Shown here: positions 44,980 to 57,778 of the stretch, in pieces | Position numbering within the stretch: the stretch's first letter is position 1 | Layout of the letters: the number at the start of each line of letters is the position of its first letter | Origin: CAZSSM01 sp964609385 | Lineage (GTDB): Bacteria > Planctomycetota > Planctomycetia > Isosphaerales > Isosphaeraceae | Direction of reading: 5' to 3' | NCBI GenBank assembly: GCA_964609385.1 | Contig: CAZSSM010000008.1 | Coordinates: 1 to 64,000 of the forward strand | DNA length: 64,000 nucleotides | The notes under the pieces: model-generated | The model's input: only the letters and a program-made list of their open reading frames with translations | Databases searched by the model: none | What the model was told of the DNA's origin: nothing | Made by a program: the position numbers and the translations under genes

Positions 44980-45870
44980 ATGACGACCTTCGACGCGAGC
45001 CGGGCCATCCTGGGCAAGCCGGACATGTTCCGTCGGTTCCGCGTGCCCGACTCGGGCCCTCCGCTTGGCGAGGCGGGCTTGAAGCCCTCGACCTCGCTGC
45101 TGGTCTTCGAGCGTGCCGGGCGCCGACATGCCCTGTTGCGCGACCAGATGATCTATCACCACGTGGCCCAGGGCGAGGTGGCCGGCGAGCCGTACCTGGT
45201 CAGCTACTGAGGCGTCTGCAATACCGGGGTCGGTCTGACCCCGACGCTCGATGGCCGGGTCCATCACTTCAGCGCCGGCGGCCTATACAACGGGTTGGTC
45301 CTGCTGATCGACGACGAAACCAACACATACTGGGACCACATCACCGGCGATGCGCTGCACGGTCCGCAGGCTGAGGCCGGATCCCAACTGCCGGTCTGGG
45401 GCATCGAGATGTCGACCGCCGAGGTCGAGCAGGAACGGTACCCCGAGACGACGCTCCACCACTCTCAGGGAATCCCCCTGCTGGGCCGGGCGATGGCCTT
45501 CCTGGAGAAGTGGATGACCGGGAAGCTCCCGCCGGGCTTCCGGGGGACCATGGCCGAGTCCGACGCTCGCTTGCCCGAGATGGCCATCGGCCTGGGCGTC
45601 GTCGCCGATCGGACCAGGCGCTTCTACCCCCGCGAATCGATCGGCGACGGGCTTCGCGACCGGCTCGACGACCGCGACCTGGACCTCCGGATCCATCCCG
45701 AGTCGCAGATTCCCGAGGCGATCTGGTCCGACGGCGGCGGACGGCCCCTGCAACTCTTCTCGCGATGGTATGGGTTCTCCTTCACCTATCCCGGCTGCGA
45801 GATCTACGGATCCGAGGTCGCGCCCGCATCGGCCGGCCCGGACGATCGATCGACCGGGGCCGACGGCTGA
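44980..45870 (+). CDS. DUF3179-family protein, candidate selenoprotein (UGA at codon 77)
   Basis: The frame from ATG 44980 runs to TGA 45208-45210 and continues unbroken in the same frame to 45870, for 296 residues if the TGA is read. The two halves together give a normal DUF3179 domain: before it HALLRDQMIYHHVAQGEVAGE, then YLVSY-[TGA]-GVCNTGVGL, then FSAGGLYNGLVLLIDDETNTYW and DALHG. In DUF3179 proteins this position is the first Cys of C-x-x-C (typically TYCPLC), so the TGA would give a U-x-x-C redox motif (U77, C80). A hairpin with a GGTCT loop follows directly. No signal peptide is obvious. It faces a DCC-family thiol-disulfide oxidoreductase gene with a 67-base overlap of 3' ends. The alternative is a pseudogene with one TGC-to-TGA change. 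Confidence 0.8.
45208..45247 (+). promoter_or_regulatory. Putative bacterial SECIS element directly after UGA
   Basis: Lower stem GCGTC (45212-45216) pairs with GACGC (45243-45247). After a left-side bulge, upper stem GGGGTC (45226-45231) pairs with GACCCC (45237-45242). The apical loop is GGTCT (45232-45236), starting 22 bases after the TGA. The E. coli fdhF SECIS has an AGGUCU loop at nearly the same distance. It lies inside the coding frame, as bacterial SECIS elements do. Confidence 0.7.
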
Positions 45871-46313
45871 TCGGGGCGGATCTCGGGGCTCCGGTCCGAG
45901 CCGAACCGCTCGCGTTGCAGATCGTCGAGCAGTTCGGCGTCGCCTCGGAGACCGAACCACTCGGAGATCCGATGCCGGTTCTGGGTGATCGCCAAGTTGA
46001 CGAACCGTCGGGTCATCGGCAGGAGCGCCGGCCTGGCGAACCGCTGGGCCCAGTCGCGGTAGCCCTCGATCGCGTAGAGGCACATCAAGTAGGCCTTGGT
46101 GTCGTGATAGACCCGGCCCTCATCGTCGACGACAGTCATGCGTTCGGGGTCGCCCTCGGGGTGCTCCAAGCAGGGGAAGAGCCGACGGGCCTGCTCGGAT
46201 CCGGCCGCCACGAACACCAAGGGGATCGCCTGCTCCTGCGCCTGGAGCCAGCTCCGGACCCGGCTGCAGATCCCGCAACCCGCATCGTACAGTACATAGA
46301 GACGATTCATCAC
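45804..46313 (-). CDS. DCC-family (DUF393) thiol-disulfide oxidoreductase
   Basis: A protein of 169 residues. The N-terminus shows the family hallmark D-x-x-C-x-x-C in YDAGCGICSR (Asp10, Cys13, Cys16), followed by IPLVFVAAGS, VVDDEGRVYHDTKAYLMCLYAI and a helical tail, as in DCC1-like thioredoxin-related proteins. The C-terminal 30 residues are polar and overlap the end of the convergent DUF3179 gene by 67 bases. The family is predicted to carry out thiol-disulfide exchange; partners are mostly unknown. Its neighbour is a candidate selenoprotein with a U-x-x-C motif, so a shared redox role is a reasonable inference. It probably forms an operon with the membrane protein upstream. Confidence 0.9.
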   Translation of the reverse strand: MMNRLYVLYDAGCGICSRVRSWLQAQEQAIPLVFVAAGSEQARRLFPCLEHPEGDPERMTVVDDEGRVYHDTKAYLMCLYAIEGYRDWAQRFARPALLPMTRRFVNLAITQNRHRISEWFGLRGDAELLDDLQRERFGSDRSPEIRPDQPSAPVDRSSGPADAGATSDP

Positions 46314-46427
46314 TCCTATCCTCCGATGTTTTTGATTCTCGGTTCAACACCCAACTCGGGGATTCGCCGGGCCGGCGATCGAGCGCTGGATTCGACCGCG
46401 CCGACCGGGAAGCGACTCGTGCGCCGT

Positions 46428-46856
46428 TCACGCATGGGCAGGCTCGACGATCGTCCGCTCGTCGGGGAGGACGGGGGGCTTGCATTCGCGATCCCGTGTG
46501 ACCGCCTTGCGCCTCATCCGGGAGAAGATCAAGAGGTTGAAGAAATGCATGCCTCCGAGGATCAGGAGGACGATCCCGATCTTGGTGCTCAGGTTCTCGA
46601 TGATCTCGGAGAGATCGTGGGGCTTGGGACCGAATCGGAGGCCAATCGAGACGAACCCGATGTTGATCAGGTAGAACCCGACCACGAGCAGGCGGTTGAC
46701 CGAATCGGCCAGCTCCTCGTGCCCTCTGAAGGTCTCGACGAGGAAGATCCGACCGTTCCGGAACAGCGTCCGCGCCACCCAGACGGTCACCACGATGCTG
46801 ATCACCAGATACGCCACGTGCATCGCCACAATGTGGCTGTTTTCGAGGTGGGTCAT
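46428..46856 (-). CDS. Small three-helix membrane protein
   Basis: A protein of 142 residues with three hydrophobic segments: about 8-33 (AMHVAYLVISIVVTVWVA), 55-76 (LLVVGFYLINIGFVSIGL) and 91-112 (KIGIVLLILGGMHFFNLLIF). The tail is cytoplasmic-looking and contains one cysteine (RDRECKPP). No family name could be given with confidence. It lies 114 bases upstream of the DCC-family gene on the same strand, so the two probably share a transcript. A membrane partner for the redox pair is inference. Confidence 0.75.
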   Translation of the reverse strand: MTHLENSHIVAMHVAYLVISIVVTVWVARTLFRNGRIFLVETFRGHEELADSVNRLLVVGFYLINIGFVSIGLRFGPKPHDLSEIIENLSTKIGIVLLILGGMHFFNLLIFSRMRRKAVTRDRECKPPVLPDERTIVEPAHA

Positions 46857-47044
46857 GATTGCGATGCTCCGAGAGTCCGAACGGGGACACCCAACGGTGG
46901 GCTGTCGTGAGTCGGCCGCCGCGCGACCGCTAAGATTCCAACTGCGCGGCGGTCGATCGGATTAACCGACGTCCCACGATTATTCTCGGGAGGCCGCAGC
47001 GGACGACCGTTCCTCCGACCGGGCCGCCGGGATAAGCTGGAGTC

Positions 47045-47698
47045 ATGTGGCCCGACGCGAGCGAAATCCAGATGCTCCTCGAACGGCTCCGCGACGGCGC
47101 AGAGGTCGATCCGGCCGTGCGCGATGCGTTCTGGGCCCGGCATCGCGATACGCTCCAGCGACTGATCGCGATGCGCCTGGACCCGTTGATTCGACGACGG
47201 GCCGACGCCAGCGACATCGTCCAAGGGGTGCTTCTGGAGGCCCACCGCCGACTCCCAGGATATCTGAGTGACCCGGCTCTACCGTTTCATCTCTGGCTCC
47301 GCCGGATCGCCCTGGACCACATCGCCGTGGCCCACCGACGCCACCGTCAGGCCGGCTGTCGGAGCCTCGATCGCGAACGCGGTCCAGTCGGCTCGAGCGT
47401 CTCGGACGATTCCCGCGACGCGCCTTGGAGCCTCGGCCAAATCGCCGATTCCGCGCTCACCCCAGGCGCCTTGGCGATCCGCGACGAGGCGGCCGCGCAG
47501 TTCCGCGAGGCCCTGGGCCGACTCGACCCGGACGACCGTGAGATCCTCGTCCTGCGCTATATCGAACACATGAGCAATCACGAGGCCGCCCACGCGCTGG
47601 ATCTCAGCCCTGCTGCTGCGGGGATGCGTCACCTCCGTGCGCTTCGGAGACTCAAACGAGTCCTCGAACCGGCCGACCGCTCGGGGTCCTCGTGCTGA
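47045..47698 (+). CDS. ECF-type RNA polymerase sigma factor, planctomycete group
   Basis: A protein of 217 residues. Region 2 is seen in DPLIRRRADASDIVQGVLLEAHRRLPGY followed by FHLWLRRIALDHIAVAHRRH, which binds core polymerase and the -10 element. Region 4 is in LGRLDPDDREILVLRYIEHMSNHEAAHALDLSPAAAGMRHLRALRRL, a helix-turn-helix for the -35 element. The D-I-V-Q-G and Y-I-E-H motifs are typical of planctomycete-specific sigma-70 factors. No anti-sigma gene is present; a Ser/Thr kinase gene follows after 58 bases, a pairing frequent in this phylum that suggests control by phosphorylation. Confidence 0.93.
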   Translation: MWPDASEIQMLLERLRDGAEVDPAVRDAFWARHRDTLQRLIAMRLDPLIRRRADASDIVQGVLLEAHRRLPGYLSDPALPFHLWLRRIALDHIAVAHRRHRQAGCRSLDRERGPVGSSVSDDSRDAPWSLGQIADSALTPGALAIRDEAAAQFREALGRLDPDDREILVLRYIEHMSNHEAAHALDLSPAAAGMRHLRALRRLKRVLEPADRSGSSC

Positions 47699-47756
47699 TC
47701 GAAGACTCTGCCAGGGCGATCGGCCGTCCAATCGGTCCTCCAGACGCATTGAGACC

Positions 47757-49571
47757 ATGAGCGACGACATCGAACCCCAGATCCTCTCCGACGACCGCGA
47801 CCATCGGCTGGCCGACCAGCTCGACCGACTCCTGGAGCGCCGACGTCGCGGGGAACCGATCGACCTCGACTCCGAGTTGGCCGGCGTCCCGGACCTGGAG
47901 GATGAACTCCGCGAACTCCTGACCGTGGCCTTCTGGGCCGATCAGGTCGCCAACCCTTCGACAGAGTCCGAGACGATCTGGCTCGACCGGCCCAGCACGG
48001 CGACTCCCCGACCATCGTCACGCGAGGTCGATCCGTGGCCCTCGGCCAACGCATCGAGGTCCGACGATCCCCCGTCGTCCGAGCGGTTCGGCGACTGCCT
48101 CCTGCTCGAGAAGTTGGGGCAGGGGGGCATGGGCGTCGTCTATCGCGCCTACCACGAGCCGCTGGGTCGGATCGTGGCGTTGAAGCGGATCCGGCACGGC
48201 ATCGATGCCCAGGAAGAAGATCGCGCCCGGTTCCGCCTCGAGGTCCAGGCCGTCGCCGAACTGGACCACCCGCACATCGTCCCGATCTATCAGGTCGGCG
48301 AGCACCTGGGTCACCCGTATTTCTTGATGAAACACATCGACGGGACGACGTTGTCGAAACGGCTGGCCGACGGCCCGCTCCCACCGCGCCGGGCTGTCGA
48401 ACTGCTGCTGCCGATCTGCCAGGCCATCGTCGAGGCCCATCGGCACGGGATCCTGCATCGCGACCTCAAGCCGAGCAACATCCTCATCGACCGAGACGGG
48501 ACGCCATACGTGACCGACTTCGGTCTGGCCAAGCGGATCGAGATCGATCCCCATCAGGTCGACGGCGGGGGCGATTCACCCGTCGGCCACCGCGACCCAT
48601 CACCGCCGGATCCGGACTTCTTGACCGCGACCGGCGCGGTCGTCGGGACCCCCAGCTACATGGCCCCCGAACAGACGACCCTGGGCCCGACCCGGCAACC
48701 GATCGGCCCGTCGGTGGACGTCTACGCGTTGGGCGCGATCCTCTATCACATGCTCACCGGTCGGCCTCCGTTCCAGGCGCCCACGGCATTCGAGTGCCTG
48801 TTGCAGGTCGTCCACGAGGAGCCCGTACCGCCCCGGGCGCTGAACCGTCGCGTCGACGTCGACCTGGAGAGCGTCGCGCTGACCTGTCTGCAAAAGCCGA
48901 CGGCGCTCCGTTACCCCGACGCCTCCGCGCTGGCCGAGGACCTCCGGGTCTACCTGGAGGGTCGGCCCTTGGCGGCTCGCTCGGCGACCCTGCGCGCCCT
49001 GACCCATCGCCTCTTCGCCGAGACACCGCACGCCAGCGTCCTAGGCAACTGGGGCCGGCTCTGGATCTATCACAGCCTGGCCAGCCTCGGCTTCTTCGGT
49101 CTGGCCTGGCTGCTCCGGTTCCCGTTGCGGATCACCGACTCGTGGCCCTACCTGCTGCTCTTCGGGCCGGGCCTCTGCCTCTGGGCAGCGCTGTTCTGGG
49201 AACTCCGCAAGCGTCGGGGGCCGATCGTCTTCGTCGAGCGGCAACTGGCCCACATCTGGGCCGCTGGGGTGCTCTCGATCAACGGCGTGCTGGCCACCGA
49301 ATGGCTCTTGGGCATGCCCGCCCTGACCCTGGCGCCGATGTTGGTCTTGGGCAACGCGATGCTCTATCTGGTCAAGGCGGGCCTGCTCTCGGGCCGGTTC
49401 TACCTCGATGCCGCCCTGACGCTGGTCACGATCGTCCCGATGGCCTTGGCCCCCGCCTGGGGACTCCCCTTGTTCACAATCGCCTCGGCCTGGGGCTTCT
49501 TTCGGACCGGCCTGCACTACTCCCGGAAGACCACCGAAGGCCCCAAGCCTTCCCGGACCCCCAAGCACTGA
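47757..49571 (+). CDS. Membrane-anchored Ser/Thr protein kinase
   Basis: The ATG at 47757 gives 604 residues. The first 100 residues are acidic and helical. The PknB-type kinase domain is complete: GQGGMGVVYRA near 121, VALKRI with the catalytic lysine, HRDLKPSN near 234, TDFGLAKR and the SYMAPEQ segment. An insertion of about 40 residues rich in Gly/Pro/Asp separates DFG from APE. The kinase is followed by a C-terminal region (about 437-590) with four or five hydrophobic helices. It probably forms an operon with the sigma factor upstream and may phosphorylate it or its partners. A second frame is open across this region through GC bias only. Confidence 0.93.
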   Translation: MSDDIEPQILSDDRDHRLADQLDRLLERRRRGEPIDLDSELAGVPDLEDELRELLTVAFWADQVANPSTESETIWLDRPSTATPRPSSREVDPWPSANASRSDDPPSSERFGDCLLLEKLGQGGMGVVYRAYHEPLGRIVALKRIRHGIDAQEEDRARFRLEVQAVAELDHPHIVPIYQVGEHLGHPYFLMKHIDGTTLSKRLADGPLPPRRAVELLLPICQAIVEAHRHGILHRDLKPSNILIDRDGTPYVTDFGLAKRIEIDPHQVDGGGDSPVGHRDPSPPDPDFLTATGAVVGTPSYMAPEQTTLGPTRQPIGPSVDVYALGAILYHMLTGRPPFQAPTAFECLLQVVHEEPVPPRALNRRVDVDLESVALTCLQKPTALRYPDASALAEDLRVYLEGRPLAARSATLRALTHRLFAETPHASVLGNWGRLWIYHSLASLGFFGLAWLLRFPLRITDSWPYLLLFGPGLCLWAALFWELRKRRGPIVFVERQLAHIWAAGVLSINGVLATEWLLGMPALTLAPMLVLGNAMLYLVKAGLLSGRFYLDAALTLVTIVPMALAPAWGLPLFTIASAWGFFRTGLHYSRKTTEGPKPSRTPKH

Positions 49572-49867
49572 GGGGGGATCCGAACGGCGACCTCTTAGGG
49601 ACTGAAGCCCTCGTCCCCACACCATCGCCCGGACACCGAGATCGCTCGATAGTTCCAAGGGCCCTTCGTTTCGACACCGATTGTCGAAGCCTTGCTAAAC
49701 ATCGCTCCGGTCGAGAGAATAAGATCCTATGGGGATTGCATGAAAAAAGCGCCGGGACGGGCCCCGGCGCGATCGGGGTCAAGACTGAGCCACCACCGTC
49801 GGCGTCGGCGCGATGGTTCCGGCTCGGACCGCCCCCATTCGAGGATTCGCAGCAGGACGACTCTCCC

Positions 49868-55060
<5,193 letters not shown>

Positions 55061-55191
55061 TCTGATTAAGTGCCGACCCAATTCGGTCCGGGCGGTCGCT
55101 CTGTCGCGACCGCCCCAGATCAGCCTCGAACCAAGCCCTTCCTAAAACGATAGAGCCGACCCAATTCCAGCACCCTCGAGGAGTTCGACCC

Positions 55192-56661
55192 ATGCTCCGG
55201 ATCCCTGGTCAACCCGGTAAGGACTTGTGCGACGCCCACCTGGGTGTGACGCGTCGCGATCTCTTACGCGTGGGCGGTTCGGGCCTGCTCGGCCTAACCC
55301 TCGGCTCGATGCTCGACCTCCAAGCCCGCGCCGAAGAGCAAGGCCGCGCTGGCGGTCCCGGATGGGGCCGCGCCAAGAGCATCATCATGGTCTACCTCCA
55401 AGGCGGACCCAGTCACATCGACCTCTGGGATCCAAAAGTCGATGTCCCCGAGAAGGTCCGCAGCGTCTTCCAGCCGATCGACACCCGGATCCCCGGCGTC
55501 CAGTTCACCGAACTGCTGCCCCAGTTGGCTCAGGTCAACGATCGCTTCACCATGATCCGGTCGATGAGCTACACGCCCAACGGCCTGTTCAACCACACCG
55601 CCGCCATCTATCAGATGATGACCGGCTATACCACCGACAAGGTCAGCCCCTCCGGCCAGCTCGAGCCGCCCAGCCCCAAGGACTTCCCCAACTTCGGCTC
55701 GAACCTGATCAAGTTCCGGCCGCCCGAAGTCCCGATGCTCCCCTTCGTCATGCTTCCGCGCCCGTTGCAAGAGTCCAACGTCGTCGGCAAGGGCGGGACC
55801 GCCGGCTTCCTCGGAAAGGCCTATGATCCCTACACCCATAATCCCGAGGGTGACGACCTCGATATGACCAAGATGGATCGGATCAAGGTCGATGACCTGA
55901 AGCTGCCGCCGGACGTCTTCTCGCTCCGACTCCGACGCCGTGCCAAGCTCCGCGAGGCGATCAACGCGCAGATGCCGGTCATCGACGAAGCGGTCCGCGA
56001 CTACAACCTCGACGGCTACTACAACCGCGCTCTGGAACTGGTCGTCTCCGGGCGTGCCCGCGAAGCCTTCGACCTCAGCCGAGAAGCCGACGAACTCCGC
56101 GACGCCTATGGCCGCAACACCTTCGGCCAGAGCTGCCTGTTGGCCCGTCGCCTGGTCGAGGCCGGCACCCGTGTCGTCGAAGTGGTCTGGCCCAAGGTCG
56201 CCAACTCGGACAACCACTCCTGGGACGTCCACGTCGGTCTGACCAAGCGGATGAAGGATCAAGCCGCGCCGATGCTCGATGCCGGTCTGGCGACCCTGAT
56301 CACCGACCTCGATCAGCGCGGCCTGCTCGACGAGACCCTCGTCGTGGCCGTCGGTGAGTTCGGCCGCAGCCCCCAGCGCGGCGTGAGCACCTCGGGCAAC
56401 GGCAACAGCGACGACGGCCGCGACCACTGGCCCTACTGCTATACGGCCGTCATGGCCGGCGCGGGCACCAAGCGCGGCTATGTCCACGGCAAGAGCGACA
56501 AGACCGCCAGTGCCCCCTTGGAGGATCCGGTCCACCCCGGCGAGTTGCTCGCCTCGATCTATCATTCTTTCGGGATCGAGCCCACCACCATCGTCTACAA
56601 CCACCTCAACCAGCCCCGAGAGCTGGTCAAGGCCGAGGCCGTCACGAGCCTCTTCTCTTGA
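55192..56661 (+). CDS. DUF1501-family protein with Tat-like signal
   Basis: A protein of 489 residues; GAGGAG lies eight bases before the ATG. The N-terminus has TRRDLLRVGGSGLLGLTLG, a twin-arginine-type signal. The body has the DUF1501 pattern, related to sulfatase/alkaline phosphatase folds: SIIMVYLQGGPSHIDLWDPK, MIRSMSYTPNGLFNHTAAIY, DNHSWDVH, VVAVGEFGRSP and GRDHWPYCYTAVMAGAG. DUF1501 genes nearly always follow DUF1549/DUF1553 genes in planctomycetes, as here (131 bases). The pair is presumed to work together outside the cytoplasm on a polymer or sulfated substrate; no activity is proven. Confidence 0.95.
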   Translation: MLRIPGQPGKDLCDAHLGVTRRDLLRVGGSGLLGLTLGSMLDLQARAEEQGRAGGPGWGRAKSIIMVYLQGGPSHIDLWDPKVDVPEKVRSVFQPIDTRIPGVQFTELLPQLAQVNDRFTMIRSMSYTPNGLFNHTAAIYQMMTGYTTDKVSPSGQLEPPSPKDFPNFGSNLIKFRPPEVPMLPFVMLPRPLQESNVVGKGGTAGFLGKAYDPYTHNPEGDDLDMTKMDRIKVDDLKLPPDVFSLRLRRRAKLREAINAQMPVIDEAVRDYNLDGYYNRALELVVSGRAREAFDLSREADELRDAYGRNTFGQSCLLARRLVEAGTRVVEVVWPKVANSDNHSWDVHVGLTKRMKDQAAPMLDAGLATLITDLDQRGLLDETLVVAVGEFGRSPQRGVSTSGNGNSDDGRDHWPYCYTAVMAGAGTKRGYVHGKSDKTASAPLEDPVHPGELLASIYHSFGIEPTTIVYNHLNQPRELVKAEAVTSLFS

Positions 56662-56743
56662 GATCCATGAGCGATTCCAAGGACAGACATAGCCTGTTTA
56701 CTTAAAACACTATCGAATTGAGACAAATCCCGAAAGCTGATCC

Positions 56744-56778
56744 GGGGAGGTATCGAACGTTGAGGTTCGATACCCCCG
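56744..56778 (+). terminator. Strong hairpin downstream of the DUF1501 gene
   Basis: GGTATCGAAC (56749-56758) and GTTCGATACC (56765-56774) form a perfect ten-base stem with a six-base loop. Flanking GGGG and CCC can extend it past one bulged A. No T tract follows, so it may be a processing or rho-assisted end. Confidence 0.5.
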
Positions 56779-56989
56779 GAATTTCGGCGCGGATTACGAT
56801 CGCGATCCGTTCCGTCTCGAATTCCGTTCAGATCGCCTGACGGACGATTCGGGCCGTCTCCTATTAACGATACAGGCCAACGCCGTCAGTCACGTGCGTT
56901 GGGGACGACGGACAAGGATTCGATGTCGATCGATCCCCAACGGCGGGATCGCCGATATCGGACTCGATCGATCTGATGGAGATCATCCG

Positions 56990-57541
56990 ATGCAAGCTCG
57001 CCGTGTCGCGTTATCGCGTTCGAGAAATTGGAATCCGAAGAATCCGACATCGATCCCGGGTGACGAGGTCGTCGGCCGTCGGCCGGTGATCCTGATCCGC
57101 CTGCCGGAGAGCCAGCACGGTCTGGGATACTGGTTCGTCAAGGATCCGGGCACGGGCACGAAGGTGCGCGACTTTGGCCTGATCCGCCAGGGCGGGGTGG
57201 TCCGCTTTGATCCCCTCTCGGATCCTTCGCGGTTCCTGCTGATCAACGGGCTCGAATCGCGTGCCGACCTGGATCGGCTAGAGGACCGATCCTATCCGCT
57301 CTGGGGCAAAATCGGCACGTCCTGGGCCTCGATTGACGGCACGATCGGTTGCGCTCTGAATCGGCTCCCGATCTTCCCCGTCTCGGGCAACCGAGACACG
57401 CCCGGTCATGTCGGACCGATCCAAGATGCCCCCCCAGCAGGAGTGTCTTCGAACCGGGTCGGGACGTGGATCGATTACGGATTTGAGTTCGTACGCCCGA
57501 AGACCAATGCGATCACTCTCGGCCCCCCGGCATTCCTCTGA
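56990..57541 (+). CDS. Hypothetical protein
   Basis: The ATG at 56990 would give 183 residues; the frame is open upstream to 56894 without coding character. The middle has plausible protein-like sequence (RRPVILIRLPESQHGLGYWFV, RFLLINGLESRADLDRLEDR, SYPLWGKIGTSWASIDGTIG) with mixed beta and turn propensity. The N-terminus is basic. No family, signal peptide or membrane helix was recognised. It sits alone between the DUF1501 gene and a peptidase gene, 328 bases from the former; that gap holds the hairpin at 56744. It may be a real small gene or a fortuitous frame. Confidence 0.45.
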   Translation: MQARRVALSRSRNWNPKNPTSIPGDEVVGRRPVILIRLPESQHGLGYWFVKDPGTGTKVRDFGLIRQGGVVRFDPLSDPSRFLLINGLESRADLDRLEDRSYPLWGKIGTSWASIDGTIGCALNRLPIFPVSGNRDTPGHVGPIQDAPPAGVSSNRVGTWIDYGFEFVRPKTNAITLGPPAFL

Positions 57542-57778
57542 TCGAACGCCAAGGGTCGGACTGGCCGGCAGCCCCTTCGACGAGTCCCGAGGAAAGCCGC
57601 TCCGGCCGATCCGATCCCCGAGGCCATGTCACCACATACGGGACGATTGATCCGCGTTGAGGTCCAGCGGTATCTTATCTTCGACGGTGCTCCCGGACCC
57701 GAATCGAGACGGAACCGCCTCCGTCGGTTCCTTGGGTCTCCAAATGCCATGCCCTTTGACCATGCGGATCTGAACCCG

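Noticed and set aside
45211..45870. Downstream half of DUF3179 as a separate gene starting at 45295
   Set aside because: That start would drop the conserved GVCNTG motif and the FSAGGLYN strand, and no ribosome site is present.
48035..49867. Very long open frame upstream of the DUF1549/DUF1553 gene
   Set aside because: It overlaps the kinase gene in another frame, and its translation is low-complexity Arg/Pro/Gly typical of GC-rich shadow frames. A signal peptide and ribosome site mark the real start at 49868.
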